Part shown: positions 36,048 to 45,684 of the stretch, piece by piece
Layout: every line of letters starts with the position of its first letter
How positions within the stretch are numbered: the first letter of the stretch is position 1
DNA from: Gammaproteobacteria bacterium
GTDB taxonomy: Bacteria > Pseudomonadota > Gammaproteobacteria > Burkholderiales > Burkholderiaceae_C
Reading direction: 5' to 3'
DNA length: 64,000 bases
Assembly: GCA_018820395.1 (NCBI GenBank)
Contig: JAHJOG010000272.1
Location: 1-64,000 of the forward strand
The notes under the pieces: model-generated
Databases searched by the model: none
The model's input: the letters and a program-made list of their open reading frames with translations, nothing else
What the model was told of the DNA's origin: nothing
Position numbers and translations under genes: made by a program

Positions 36048-37117
36048 GATTTCTTGCCCTCGCGCTTCTTCATGCGTTGCAACAGCACCTTCGAAGCCGT
36101 GAGCACGACGAAGGTGATGAAGAACAGCACCAGGCCGAGGTACATCAGGGCGGCCTGATGCAGGCCTTCGCCCGCTTCTGCGAACTCGTTCGCCAGAACG
36201 GAGGTAATGCTGTTCGCAGCCTCGAAGACCGAGGGCGAATTGAGCTGGTTGGTGTTGCCGATCACGAACGTGACGGCCATCGTCTCACCCAGCGCGCGCC
36301 CGAGGCCAAGCATGATGCCGCCGACGACACCGGCCTTGGTGTACGGCAGGACCACTTTCGAGACCACTTCCCAGGTCGTGGAACCGAGCCCGTAGGCCGA
36401 CTCCTTGAGCAGCGGTGGCGTCACCTCGAAGACATCGCGCATCACCGAGGCGATGAACGGAATGATCATGATGGCCAGGATGATGCCGGCCGACAGGATG
36501 CCGATGCCGACAGGCGGCCCCGTCACCAGCGTGCCCAGGAAAGGGACACCGTCGAAGAGCTTCTGCAGCGGTTGTTGCACATAGGTCGCGAGGATTGGCC
36601 CGAACACGAGCAGACCCCACATGCCATAGACGATCGAAGGCACCGCCGCGAGCAGTTCGATGGCCGTGCCGAGCGGCCTCTTGAGCCAGCCCGGCGACAT
36701 CTCGGTGAGAAACAGCGCGATGCCGAAGCTCACCGGCACCGCGATGATCAGTGCGATCAGCGACGTGGCGAGCGTCCCGTAGATCATCACCAGGCCGCCG
36801 TACTGGTCTTGTACCGGGTCCCACACGCTGCTGGTGAGAAAGCCCAGACCGAACTTCGAGATGGCCGGCCACGCGCCGACCAGCAAGGACAGAAGGATGC
36901 CGATCAGCATGGCCAGCGTGAGCAATGCTGCGCCTCGGGCCGCCAGGCCGAACAGTCGGTCGGTGGCCGCCCCGGTCCTGGGCTTCTTGGCCGGCGGTGG
37001 GCTGGATGCGGCGCGAGCGCCGTCGGCCGCCAGGTCGACCGCGCTGGCGCTGGATGGGTAGGTGGATGACACAGGTCGCTCCGAAACCGGCGCACTATCG
37101 AGTGGTGTACTGCTCAT
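36044..37117 (-). CDS. pstC: Phosphate ABC transporter permease PstC
   Basis: A 357-residue permease with six core helices and the EAA loop [28 protein letters not shown]. The first 50 residues form a Ser/Ala/Pro-rich tail absent from the E. coli protein; a shorter start is not obvious. It lies 15 bases after pstS. Confidence 0.94.
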   Translation of the reverse strand: MSSTPLDSAPVSERPVSSTYPSSASAVDLAADGARAASSPPPAKKPRTGAATDRLFGLAARGAALLTLAMLIGILLSLLVGAWPAISKFGLGFLTSSVWDPVQDQYGGLVMIYGTLATSLIALIIAVPVSFGIALFLTEMSPGWLKRPLGTAIELLAAVPSIVYGMWGLLVFGPILATYVQQPLQKLFDGVPFLGTLVTGPPVGIGILSAGIILAIMIIPFIASVMRDVFEVTPPLLKESAYGLGSTTWEVVSKVVLPYTKAGVVGGIMLGLGRALGETMAVTFVIGNTNQLNSPSVFEAANSITSVLANEFAEAGEGLHQAALMYLGLVLFFITFVVLTASKVLLQRMKKREGKKS

Positions 37118-37132
37118 GTGCGCCAGGCCGGT

Positions 37133-38173
37133 TTACTTCATCGAGACGACGGCCTTGCCGGAGCCGTTCTTGATGTCGCCCCAGGAGGTGTAGATGACGG
37201 TCTTGACCGAATCGGGCATGGGCACGTAGTCGAGTTCAGCGGCGGTCTTGTCGCCGTTCTTGTACGCCCATTCAAAGAACTTGAGCGCGGCAACGGCCTG
37301 GTCGGGCTTTTCTTGCGTCTTGTGCATCAGGATGAAGGTCGCGCCGGTGATCGGCCATGCGTCCTTGCCCGGCTGGTTGGTCAGCACCTGGTAGAAGGTC
37401 TTGGACCAATCGGCACCCGCAGCCGCCGCCTTGAAGGCAGAGTCGTCCGGCGACACGAAGCTGCCCGAAGAATTCTGCATCTGGGCATAGGTCATCTTGT
37501 TCTGCTTGACGTAGGCGTATTCGACGTAGCCGATGGAATTGGGCAGCTTGCTCACGAACTGCGCCACGCCTTCGTTGCCCTTGCCACCCGCACCGGTGGG
37601 CCAGTTGACGGCCGTGCCGTCACCGACCTTGCTCTTCCAGTCGGCGTTGACCTTGCTCAGGTAGTTGGTGAACAGGAACGTGGTGCCCGAACCGTCGGCT
37701 CGGCGCACCGGCGCGATGGCCGCATCCGGCAGCGCGAGCGAACCGTTGAGCGACTTGATCGCTGGGTCGTTCCACTTGGTGATCTTGCCGAGATAGATGT
37801 CGCCAATGACCTGACCGTTCAGCTTGAGTTCGCCGGGCTTGATGCCCTGGATGTTGACGACCGGGATCACGCCGCCGATCACCGTGGGGAACTGCATCAA
37901 CCCCTTGGCCTTCAGGTCTTCGTCGGTGAGCGGCATGTCCGACGCGCCGAAATCGACGGTCTTGGCATCGATCTGCTTGATGCCTGCGCCCGAGCCGACC
38001 GACTGGTAGTTGATCTTGGCGCCACTGACCTTGTTGTACTCCGAGGCCCACTTGGAATAGAGAGGCGCCGGAAAGCTGGCACCTGCGCCGGTGACGTTCT
38101 GGGCGAATGCCGGGGCCTGGGCGAAAGCCAGCGCGGCGATGCCGGCGGCTGCGATTTGGAGGGTGGTTTTCAT
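37133..38173 (-). CDS. pstS: Periplasmic phosphate-binding protein PstS
   Basis: A 346-residue binding protein with a signal peptide (MKTTLQIAAAGIAALAFAQAPAFAQ, cleavage after AFA). The mature N-terminus VTGAGASFPAPLY and the loop RADGSGTTFLFTNYL are phosphate-contact regions. The ATG at 38173 gives the proper signal peptide. It is the first gene of pstSCAB-phoU-phoB-phoR, with a Pho box about 65 bases upstream. Confidence 0.96.
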   Translation of the reverse strand: MKTTLQIAAAGIAALAFAQAPAFAQNVTGAGASFPAPLYSKWASEYNKVSGAKINYQSVGSGAGIKQIDAKTVDFGASDMPLTDEDLKAKGLMQFPTVIGGVIPVVNIQGIKPGELKLNGQVIGDIYLGKITKWNDPAIKSLNGSLALPDAAIAPVRRADGSGTTFLFTNYLSKVNADWKSKVGDGTAVNWPTGAGGKGNEGVAQFVSKLPNSIGYVEYAYVKQNKMTYAQMQNSSGSFVSPDDSAFKAAAAGADWSKTFYQVLTNQPGKDAWPITGATFILMHKTQEKPDQAVAALKFFEWAYKNGDKTAAELDYVPMPDSVKTVIYTSWGDIKNGSGKAVVSMK

Positions 38174-38237
38174 CGATTGCTTCCTAAGGATGTGCAAAGA
38201 GCCCCGCAAGGGGATTGCGTGGACTCTAGGAAGCTTG

Positions 38238-38256
38238 TGTGACAGCGTCGTGACAC
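38238..38256 (-). promoter_or_regulatory. Pho box upstream of pstS
   Basis: Read toward pstS, GTGTCACGACGCTGTCACA contains two TGTCAC units 11 bases apart, matching the CTGTCAT-N4-CTGTCAC layout of PhoB sites. It lies 65 bases before the pstS start. Confidence 0.75.
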
Positions 38257-38315
38257 GGTGTTTCAGAGGAGAAATCGGTGTTGAGGAGCGCGCAGAGGAC
38301 GGCTGCCGGATGACG

Positions 38316-38334
38316 TCGTCACACGATTGTCACA
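38316..38334 (+). promoter_or_regulatory. Pho box facing ppx
   Basis: TCGTCACACGATTGTCACA carries GTCAC units 11 bases apart, reading toward ppx (start 38448). The first half-site is weaker than in the pstS box. It suggests that ppx is also under PhoB. Confidence 0.6.
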
Positions 38335-38447
38335 CAAGAAAAAGCACCTGCGTCGATGGCATGGCCGGCCGAAAATCGGTCGCACGGCGCATCGGCGGCG
38401 CTACGATCGACCCTGCTCTCACCGCACCCGCACTTTCCAACTCAAGC

Positions 38448-39974
38448 ATGCAAAACGGAACTCGCCTCGCTGCGGTCGATCTGGGCTCGAACAGCTTTCG
38501 CCTCGAAATAGGCCGGCTCGATCACGGCCAGATCCATCGCACCGAATACCTGAAGGAAACCGTTCGCCTCGGCAACGGACTCGACGCCTCTCGCAACCTC
38601 ACGCCCGAAGCGATGCAGCGCGGCTGGGACACACTCGCCCGCTTCGGCGAACGCCTGGCCGGCTTCAAGGGCTCTCAAGTGCGCGCGGTGGCGACGCAGA
38701 CGCTGCGCGAAGCCCGCAACCGGGACGAGTTCCTGCTCCGCGCCCGCACGGCTTTGGGCTTCGGCATCGACGTGATCCCGGGCCGCGAAGAAGCCCGCCT
38801 CATCTATCTGGGCGTGGCACACCTGCTGCCCCACTCCGATGCTGCCGACCGCGAACGGCGGTTGGTAGTGGACATCGGCGGGCGCTCGACCGAAATGATC
38901 ATCGGGCGCGCACTGGACATCGAGGTGACCGAGTCGTACCGCGTGGGCAGCGTCGCCTGGTCCATGAAGCACTTCCCCGAAGGCGCCTTCACCCCCGCCG
39001 CCTTTCGCGCGGCCGAAATCGCCGCCAAGGCGGTGCTCGACGATGCCCTCGGCAGCTACACGCCCGATCGATGGGACGTTGCTTATGGCGCCTCCGGCAC
39101 GATCGGTGCGGTCGGTGATGTGCTGGCCGCCGCCGGCGCAGAACCCAATGTGGTCACGCGCGAAGGTCTGGACTGGCTGCTCGACCGGCTGCTCAAGGCG
39201 GGCAGCGCCGATCGGCTTCGCATCGACGGCATGCGCGAGGACCGCAAGGCGGTGATCGGCGGCGGCGTGAGTGTGCTGCGCGCCGTCTTCGACCTGCTCG
39301 AGATCGAGGAAATGAAGGTCGCGCAGGGCGCCTTGCGGCACGGCGTGCTGCACGAGCTGCTCGAACGCGACGAGAGCGTTGCCGACCTGCGCGCCACCAC
39401 CGTGGCGCGGCTCGCCAGCCGCTTCGCAGTCGACGCGCAGCAAGCGCGGCGGGTGGCCGACACGGCCTCCGCGCTGTTTCTGCAGCTCGAGCCCACCGCG
39501 CGCGGCGGCAACACCCAGAGCCGCACGGGGCGGGCCCTGCGCAAGATCGACTGGGCGGCCCAGCTGCACGAGATCGGGTCGCAGATTTCGCACAGCGAGT
39601 ACCACAAGCACGGCGCCTACATCCTCGGCAACGCCGACGCGCCCGGCTTCGCATTGAACGAGATGCAATGGCTCAGCCAACTGGTGCTCGGGCATCGGGG
39701 CAAGCTGCGCAAGCTCGGCACAGCGATCGACGACGACACGTTCGTCGTCCAGTTGCTGGCTCTGCGCCTGGCGGTGATCCTCTGCCACGCCCGGCGCGAC
39801 CCCGATCTTCAGGGGCTGCGCCTGACCCGGCTCGCCAAAGGGGTCTTCTCGCTGACGTGCCCGAAGGACTGGTCCGAGGCCTATCCACAGTCGGCCCATC
39901 TGTTGCGCGAAGAAGTGCTTGCGTGGCAGAAGACGCCGTGGCGCCTCGAAGTCATCGACACCGCGGCGGCCTGA
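38448..39974 (+). CDS. ppx: Exopolyphosphatase (Ppx/GppA family)
   Basis: A 508-residue enzyme that trims inorganic polyphosphate from its ends or hydrolyses pppGpp. The ASKHA phosphate motifs are present: LAAVDLGSNSFRLEIGR, VVDIGGRSTEMIIGR and the region near YGASGTIGAV. The C-terminal HD-like helical part (QLHEIGSQISHSEYHKHGAYI) is complete. The ATG at 38448 starts the family homology. It is divergent from pstS. Confidence 0.94.
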   Translation: MQNGTRLAAVDLGSNSFRLEIGRLDHGQIHRTEYLKETVRLGNGLDASRNLTPEAMQRGWDTLARFGERLAGFKGSQVRAVATQTLREARNRDEFLLRARTALGFGIDVIPGREEARLIYLGVAHLLPHSDAADRERRLVVDIGGRSTEMIIGRALDIEVTESYRVGSVAWSMKHFPEGAFTPAAFRAAEIAAKAVLDDALGSYTPDRWDVAYGASGTIGAVGDVLAAAGAEPNVVTREGLDWLLDRLLKAGSADRLRIDGMREDRKAVIGGGVSVLRAVFDLLEIEEMKVAQGALRHGVLHELLERDESVADLRATTVARLASRFAVDAQQARRVADTASALFLQLEPTARGGNTQSRTGRALRKIDWAAQLHEIGSQISHSEYHKHGAYILGNADAPGFALNEMQWLSQLVLGHRGKLRKLGTAIDDDTFVVQLLALRLAVILCHARRDPDLQGLRLTRLAKGVFSLTCPKDWSEAYPQSAHLLREEVLAWQKTPWRLEVIDTAAA

Positions 39975-39998
39975 CCCGCGTCCCGCTATCATGGTCCG

Positions 39999-40595
39999 AT
40001 GCAACCCGATCACGACACCCAGCCCGCGGCCACGGCCGAGCCGCGCAACTCCTACCTCGAAGAAAAAGCGTTCAAATCCCGAACGCTGCTGATCTTCGGC
40101 ACGATCACCGATTCGGTGGCTGCCGACGTGACGCGACGGCTCATCGCCCTGAACGCCGACAACGCCGACGCACCCATCGACGTGCTCGTGAGTTCACCTG
40201 GCGGGCATCTCGAATCGGGCGACGCGATCCACGACATCATCCGCTTCATCTCGGCCCCGGTGAACATGATCGGCACCGGCTGGGTCGGCAGCGCTGCCAC
40301 GCATCTGTTTCTGGCAGCTCCGCGCGATCGGCGGGTGTGCCTGCCCAACACGCGCTTCCTGATCCATCAGCCGAGCGGCGGAGCCGGCGGCCAGGCCACC
40401 GACATCGCGATCCAGGCGCAGGAAATCATCAAGGCCCGCCAGCGCATCGCCCATGAGATCGCCCGCGAAACCGGCAAGCCGCTCGAAGCCGTTCTCGCCG
40501 ACATCGAGCGCGACCGCTGGCTGTCGGCCGAAGAGGCGGTCGAATACGGGCTCGTCTCGCGCATCATTCAGCGCAAGACCGAGCTGAACAGCTAA
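39999..40595 (+). CDS. ClpP-type serine protease paralogue
   Basis: A 198-residue ClpP-family protease. The catalytic Ser sits in GWVGSAATHLF, His in RFLIHQPSGGAGGQ and Asp in IERDRWLSAEEAVEYGLV, so the triad is intact. The region around the Ser differs from the usual AASM of housekeeping ClpP, marking a divergent paralogue. There is no clpX or clpA next to it. It follows ppx by 24 bases, so it probably shares the phosphate-controlled transcript. Confidence 0.85.
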   Translation: MQPDHDTQPAATAEPRNSYLEEKAFKSRTLLIFGTITDSVAADVTRRLIALNADNADAPIDVLVSSPGGHLESGDAIHDIIRFISAPVNMIGTGWVGSAATHLFLAAPRDRRVCLPNTRFLIHQPSGGAGGQATDIAIQAQEIIKARQRIAHEIARETGKPLEAVLADIERDRWLSAEEAVEYGLVSRIIQRKTELNS

Positions 40596-40628
40596 GCAAG
40601 CCTCGGGACCGGGCAAGCGCCCGGACGG

Positions 40629-41090
40629 TTAGAGCAGTTCGGGCGACTGCACCGTCACCACCACGGTCTGCACGTCGCCGTCACGCTCACGCGAGCGGAT
40701 CCACCACACGGAGCCTTTGCGCACCGGGCAGCTGTCCTGCTTGAGCCCGAGCAGCAGCGCGATCGCATTGCCGAGCGACGGCTGGTGACCGATCAGCAGC
40801 ACCACGGACTTTCCGTTCGGCCAGCCCGCCATGGCGAGCAGCTCGTCCGCCGACGCATCGGGAGCGAGTTCGCTGCGCAACTTGTACTTGCGTCCGAGCG
40901 CCAGTGCGGTCTGCTCGCAGCGCCGCGCGGGGCTGCACACGACACGCGTGCCTTCGGGCAGTTGCCGATCGAGCCAGCCTGCCATGCGCTTGGCCTGTTT
41001 TTCGCCGCGATGCGTGAGAGAGCGCTGCATGTCGTCGCAGCCTTCGGTCCAGTCGTCGGCTTCGGCATGACGCCAGAAAATGATGTCCAT
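40629..41090 (-). CDS. sixA: SixA-type histidine phosphatase
   Basis: A 153-residue branch-1 histidine phosphatase. The catalytic RHA is at MDIIFWRHAEADDW, the second Arg in CSPARRCEQTA, and the second His in VVLLIGHQPSLGNA. It dephosphorylates phospho-His proteins in E. coli (ArcB, NPr). The start at 41090 fits the family. It lies 14 bases after ppk1 on the same strand. Confidence 0.9.
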   Translation of the reverse strand: MDIIFWRHAEADDWTEGCDDMQRSLTHRGEKQAKRMAGWLDRQLPEGTRVVCSPARRCEQTALALGRKYKLRSELAPDASADELLAMAGWPNGKSVVLLIGHQPSLGNAIALLLGLKQDSCPVRKGSVWWIRSRERDGDVQTVVVTVQSPELL

Positions 41091-41104
41091 GGGTGCCAAT
41101 CGGT

Positions 41105-43339
41105 TCAGTCGCGCAACGCGGCGCGGCGGAGCCCCCGCGAGGCATATCGGTTCATGAGAGCGGCCTGAGCGCCGTGTGCCTCGACTGCGCGCGAAGCGCC
41201 CTCCTCACCCGCATTCGTGTCGCGGTCGACGCGGCGATAGACGCCGTCGGGGCCGAGGTCCCACGCATCGCGACCGTCGTGCAGATAGGCCACCAGGCAT
41301 TCGTCGATCAGCCGCTGACGCAGCACAGGGTCGGTCACGGGCCAGGCGAGTTCGACGCGGCGCATCATGTTGCGGTTCATCCAGTCGGCGCTCGACAGAT
41401 ACAGCGATTCTTCCTGGCCTTCGCGGAAATAGAACACCCGCGAGTGCTCCAGAAAGCGCCCGATCACCGACCTCACGCGGATGCGTTCGCTCAGCCCCGG
41501 CACTTGCGCGGGCAACGTGCAGGCGCCGCGCACGATGAGGTCGATCTTCACGCCCTTGTTGCCCGCGGCCATGAGCGCGGCGATCAGGGCTTCGTCCGTC
41601 AGCGCGTTCATCTTGGCGACGATGCGCGATGCCTCGCCGCGGGCGGCAGCCGCGCCCACGGCCTCGATGCGCGCAATCAGGTTGCGATGCAGATCGAAAG
41701 GCGCCAGCCACATGCGATGCAGCTTGGGCATGCGGCTCTGGCTGGCCAAATGCACGAACACCGCCTCCATGTCCGCGGTGAGCAAGGGGTCGGCAGTGAG
41801 GTGGCTGATGTCGGTGTAGAGCTTGGCGGTGCGCGGGTTGTAGTTGCCGGTGGAAAGATGCCCGTAGCGCCGCATCTGCTTGCCTTCGCGGCGCGTGACC
41901 AGGAGCATCTTGGCGTGTGTCTTGAGGCCGACCACGCCGTACACCACCTGGGCGCCGATCGATTCCAGCATCTCGGCCCAGTTGATGTTGGCCTCTTCGT
42001 CGAAGCGGGCCTTGAGTTCCACCACCACCGTCACTTCCTTGCCGCGGCGCACGCCTTCGCGCAGCAGGTCCATCAACTCGGAATCGGTGCCGGTACGGTA
42101 GATGGTCTGCTTGATCGCAAGCACCTGCGGGTCTTGCACGGCCTGGCGCAGAAAGGTGAGCACGCCTTCGAAACTCTCGAAGGGCTGATGGATGAGCGCA
42201 TCGCCACGCTGCAGCCGGTCGAAGAAGGATTGCCCGGTCGACAACGCCGCCGGATAGGACGCCTGGTAAGGCGGAAACCGAAGCTGCGGCTCGTCGAGCA
42301 GATCGATGAGTTGCGTGAGGCGGGCCAGGTTGACCGGACCGTGCACGCGGTAGAGCGCCTGATCGGGTAGATTGAACTGCGCCATGAGAAAGCTCGCCAG
42401 CGACTCTGCGCAGGTGGCCGACACTTCGAGACGCACCGCCTGTCCGTAGTGTCGGTGCTGAAGGCCCAGACGCAGCGCCGTGCGCAGGTTCTTGACGTCT
42501 TCCTCGTCGACCGCAAGATCGGAATGCCGCGTCACGCGGAACTGCGAGAACTCGCCCACCTCGCGGCCGGGGAACATGCTCGAGAGATGGGCACGCACCA
42601 CGCTCGACAGCGCCACGAACGTCGTCTTGTTGCCGGCCACCTTGGCAGGCATGCGGATCATGCGCGGGAGCACGCGCGGCACCTTCACGATGGCGATCGG
42701 GTTTTCGCGGCCGAAGGCATCCTTGCCCGTGAGACGCACGATGAAGTTCAACGACTTGTTCGCCACCTGCGGAAAAGGATGCGCCGGGTCGAGCCCCACC
42801 GGCACCAGCAACGGCTTCACCTCGCGCTCGTAGTAGTCGTGAACCCACTTGCGCTGCGCGGGGTTGCGCTCCCCGTGCGAAATGATGCGGATGCCCAGCT
42901 TGGCGAAGGTCGGAATCAGCTCGTCGTTGTAGAGCGTGTATTGGCGGCCCACCAGCACATGGGCCATTTCGGCCAGCCGCTCGAAAGAGGCGATCGAGTA
43001 GTTGCCTTTTTCGTCGCCGGCCGCGTTGGCGATCAAGTGCGGCGCCGCGCGCACTTCGAAGAACTCGTCCAGGTTGGACGACACGATGCACAGGTAGCGC
43101 AACCGCTCGATCAGCGGGACTTCGGGACGATAGGCCCAGTCGAGCACGCGCTCGTTGAACGCCAGGATGCTGTGATCGCGATCGAGCAAGGGATGCGAAG
43201 GAGCCGCATCCGTGGCGCTTTCGATCAGGTCTGGCATGGAAGCGAAGTCTGGAACAGCCGGCACGAGGGTGCTCGCAGGCGAAGGCAGCGAAGCGTCAGT
43301 GGCAATGAGGTCGATTATGTGGCAAGCGTTGGCGAACAT
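41105..43339 (-). CDS. ppk1: Polyphosphate kinase 1
   Basis: A 744-residue enzyme that makes polyphosphate from ATP. The N-terminal domain starts at SILAFNERVLDWA. The head domain is followed by the two catalytic phospholipase D-like domains, with the autophosphorylated His in YGHLSTGNYNPRTAKLYTD and the second-domain His in YLSSADWMNRNMMRRVELAWP. The ATG at 43339 has a GAGG site; a later ATG at 43237 is also possible. It probably shares a transcript with the upstream acyltransferase and the downstream sixA. Confidence 0.95.
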   Translation of the reverse strand: MFANACHIIDLIATDASLPSPASTLVPAVPDFASMPDLIESATDAAPSHPLLDRDHSILAFNERVLDWAYRPEVPLIERLRYLCIVSSNLDEFFEVRAAPHLIANAAGDEKGNYSIASFERLAEMAHVLVGRQYTLYNDELIPTFAKLGIRIISHGERNPAQRKWVHDYYEREVKPLLVPVGLDPAHPFPQVANKSLNFIVRLTGKDAFGRENPIAIVKVPRVLPRMIRMPAKVAGNKTTFVALSSVVRAHLSSMFPGREVGEFSQFRVTRHSDLAVDEEDVKNLRTALRLGLQHRHYGQAVRLEVSATCAESLASFLMAQFNLPDQALYRVHGPVNLARLTQLIDLLDEPQLRFPPYQASYPAALSTGQSFFDRLQRGDALIHQPFESFEGVLTFLRQAVQDPQVLAIKQTIYRTGTDSELMDLLREGVRRGKEVTVVVELKARFDEEANINWAEMLESIGAQVVYGVVGLKTHAKMLLVTRREGKQMRRYGHLSTGNYNPRTAKLYTDISHLTADPLLTADMEAVFVHLASQSRMPKLHRMWLAPFDLHRNLIARIEAVGAAAARGEASRIVAKMNALTDEALIAALMAAGNKGVKIDLIVRGACTLPAQVPGLSERIRVRSVIGRFLEHSRVFYFREGQEESLYLSSADWMNRNMMRRVELAWPVTDPVLRQRLIDECLVAYLHDGRDAWDLGPDGVYRRVDRDTNAGEEGASRAVEAHGAQAALMNRYASRGLRRAALRD

Positions 43340-43348
43340 GGAGCGGCC

Positions 43349-44212
43349 TCACCGCCCGAGAAAATGCTTGCGGTAGCGGGCCGGCAGATCGTCGATGCGC
43401 ATCATCATCGGCAGGTCGGCGCTGTTGAAGTCCGGGTCCCATGCGGGCGGCCCGAGCACCTTGGCGCCGAGCCGCAGATAGCCCTTGATGAGCGCCGGTG
43501 GCTCCACGTCGAGCGTGCCGTCCAGCCGCTCCACCGGCAGGGGCAGGCGCGGCTGCACGTGGTATTGGATCGGCGCCATATGGCCCGATGACAACTGCCG
43601 CCAGATGCTTGCCGCCGCATCGCCGCTGATCACGCCGTGGTGCCGCATCGGAATGCTCGCGCAGCCGATCATGGTGTCAAGCTTGTTGCGGCTCATGAAC
43701 GCGGCCAAGGCGCCCCAGAGCGCCAGGATGACGCTGCCCTGCCGATGCTCGGCATGCACGCAACTCCGACCCAGTTCGACCATCCGCTCGCGCAGGTCGC
43801 GCAGGCGCGTCAGGTCGAACTCGGTGTCGCTGTAGGTGCTGCCGATCCGGCGCGCCTGCGCCGGAGTCAGCACGCGATAGGTGCCGATCACCTGCCGCGT
43901 CGGCGTGTCGCGCACCACCAGGTGTTCGCAGAAATCGTCGAACAGGTCGATGTCGTGGCCGGCCAGGGGTGTGGACAGCTGCGCCCCCATTTCGCCTGCG
44001 AACACCTCGTAGCGCAGGCGCTGTGCGGCGCGGACGTCGTCGAGATGGCGCGCCCAGAAGACCTCGATGCCACTCCGGGCGGCCAGCGGTTCGGCCAGCA
44101 CTTCCAGTGGCGCAACGACCGCGCCGCCACGCCCTTCTTTCAACGCGGGACGCACTGGCCAGCGCAGACCCAGCTGGGACAACGGAAACATCGGGTTGGG
44201 CAGTTCTTTCAT
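43349..44212 (-). CDS. GNAT-type N-acyltransferase, OlsB-like
   Basis: A 287-residue protein of the OlsB/hemolysin-like acyltransferase family, which adds a 3-hydroxyacyl chain to ornithine to begin ornithine lipid synthesis. Landmarks: RLRYEVFAGEMGAQL, VIGTYRVL, ELGRSCVHAEHRQGSVILALW and the LIKGYLRLGAKVLGPPAWDPDFNSADL segment typical of the group. Ornithine lipids often replace phospholipids in phosphate limitation, which suits its position next to ppk1 (nine bases upstream). Substrate is inferred from family. Confidence 0.8.
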   Translation of the reverse strand: MKELPNPMFPLSQLGLRWPVRPALKEGRGGAVVAPLEVLAEPLAARSGIEVFWARHLDDVRAAQRLRYEVFAGEMGAQLSTPLAGHDIDLFDDFCEHLVVRDTPTRQVIGTYRVLTPAQARRIGSTYSDTEFDLTRLRDLRERMVELGRSCVHAEHRQGSVILALWGALAAFMSRNKLDTMIGCASIPMRHHGVISGDAAASIWRQLSSGHMAPIQYHVQPRLPLPVERLDGTLDVEPPALIKGYLRLGAKVLGPPAWDPDFNSADLPMMMRIDDLPARYRKHFLGR

Positions 44213-44354
44213 TCAGGACCCTTTCTGCGCGCCGAGTCTCCAGAAGGGCGGTGAAACGTCCATGTCAGTTCGATGGCGTTTGCGTGACGACCGCCATCGG
44301 CAGGCACGAATCACCCGGGCGGGTCGCCCAGGCAGGCTAGAATCGAAGGCTAGT

Positions 44355-44431
<77 letters not shown>

Positions 44432-44482
44432 TCGTTTCTTCATTTCATGGATCCGCACGGTCCATCACTGCCCATTTTCCTT

Positions 44483-44559
44483 CTGCCCGTAGCTCAGTTG
44501 GATAGAGCATCGGCCTTCTAAGCCGAATGTCGGGGGTTCGATCCCCTCCGGGCAGGCCA
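44483..44559 (+). tRNA. tRNA-Arg (anticodon TCT)
   Basis: A full 77-base cloverleaf with encoded CCA. Acceptor CTGCCCG/CGGGCAG, anticodon arm TCGGC-CTTCTAA-GCCGA, and T-loop TTCGATC. It lies 51 bases after tRNA-Pro, likely on the same transcript. Confidence 0.97.
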
Positions 44560-44594
44560 TCCTTCGGACCTTCGACAACGACGACTCCGCACGC

Positions 44595-44924
44595 ATGAGC
44601 AAAGAACCCCTTCGAATCCGACTGGGAGCCCACTGGTCGGCCTTCGCCTATGCCAGGGACGACATGGAACTGCTGGGCACCGTCCAGCGCGGCATGCAGA
44701 TCGGCGCTTTGGCGAAGCTGCCCGACAACACCTATGTGCAGGTCAACGGCGACATCCTTCAGCCGCTCAACCGCAGCCGCATCGAAGCCACGCTGCGCTC
44801 GACCCCTGCGGCGCGCACCGACCGGCCCTTCATGAGCATTCCGCCGTCCGCGCCCGCCCCTGTCGTCACCGTCAAGAAGCGCCGCCGCGTGGTGGTTCCC
44901 GACGACCTCGCGCAGTCGCGCTGA
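44595..44924 (+). CDS. Hypothetical protein (109 aa)
   Basis: A 109-residue protein, [19 protein letters not shown], with a compact beta-rich first half ([26 protein letters not shown]) and a basic tail ([14 protein letters not shown]). No family was recognised. It follows tRNA-Arg by 35 bases and may be read from the same promoter. Confidence 0.6.
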   Translation: MSKEPLRIRLGAHWSAFAYARDDMELLGTVQRGMQIGALAKLPDNTYVQVNGDILQPLNRSRIEATLRSTPAARTDRPFMSIPPSAPAPVVTVKKRRRVVVPDDLAQSR

Positions 44925-44954
44925 GCCAGTGCGGCCTGCCGCGGCGACTAGCGG

Positions 44955-45323
44955 CTAGCGCCGCCGCACGTCGAGCAAGTCGCCGCGTACCGACATCAAT
45001 TTCAGGTCGGCATCGCTCACGACCTCCACCTCGTCGGCCAAGAAGCGCAGCTTGCAGTCGCCCATCACGAGCGTGTCGCCGTGCCCGAGCGCCTCGACCT
45101 CCACCCGCTTGCCATTCACCCAGGTGCCGTTGCGGCCGCCCAGGTCGCGAATGATCACGAACGGTTCGGTGAATTCGATCACCGCGTGAAAGCGGCTGGC
45201 GCGCGCCGAATCCAGGACGATGTCATTGACGGTCGCCCGCCCGATCGTGACCGAGGGGGGCGCCAACGTGAACTGCCGGATGTTGCCGACGCCCGAGTGA
45301 AGAATGAGCTTGGGCATTGCCAT
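44955..45323 (-). CDS. Small FHA-domain protein
   Basis: A 122-residue protein consisting of one FHA domain, which reads phosphothreonine. Key residues are Arg in VTIGRATVND, Ser/His in ASRFHAVIEF and Asn-Gly in GGRNGTWVNGK. The C-terminal tail DADLKLMSVRGDLLDVRRR is shared in form with the FHA protein at 57554. No kinase gene is adjacent. Convergent with the 44595 gene. Confidence 0.88.
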   Translation of the reverse strand: MAMPKLILHSGVGNIRQFTLAPPSVTIGRATVNDIVLDSARASRFHAVIEFTEPFVIIRDLGGRNGTWVNGKRVEVEALGHGDTLVMGDCKLRFLADEVEVVSDADLKLMSVRGDLLDVRRR

Positions 45324-45437
45324 TAGTCTTTTGGTATTACATCAGTCAAGAATACATCGTTCAGCCCCTCACACCGTGCCTGACGCGCCATCCGATCGGA
45401 TATTGTTCGACCCTGCGAGGATGGGGACTTAACTTCC

Positions 45438-45665
45438 ATGAACAACAACGATCAAGACCGCAACGACAGGATCTCGAGGTTGCAGGAGCTGGCGCAGGAC
45501 GAGAAAGGCGCCTTGCCTCAACTCGACCGCGACGCTTTCGACACCGCCCTGGCGCGACTGCAGGACGAAGAACGCCACAACGCCCGCCTGCGGTGGGTGG
45601 GCTGGAAAGTCGTTGCGGTCGTCGTGGTGGTGGCGGTCGTGCTCTTCGTGATCGGACTGCGCTGA
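45438..45665 (+). CDS. Small single-TM protein (75 aa)
   Basis: A 75-residue protein with a charged N-terminal part (DQDRNDRISRLQELAQDEKGALPQ) and one C-terminal membrane helix (VVAVVVVVAVVLFVIGLR). No family was recognised. It is convergent with the catalase-like gene. Confidence 0.55.
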   Translation: MNNNDQDRNDRISRLQELAQDEKGALPQLDRDAFDTALARLQDEERHNARLRWVGWKVVAVVVVVAVVLFVIGLR

Positions 45666-45684
45666 AGCCCACATCCAGGTGGGC

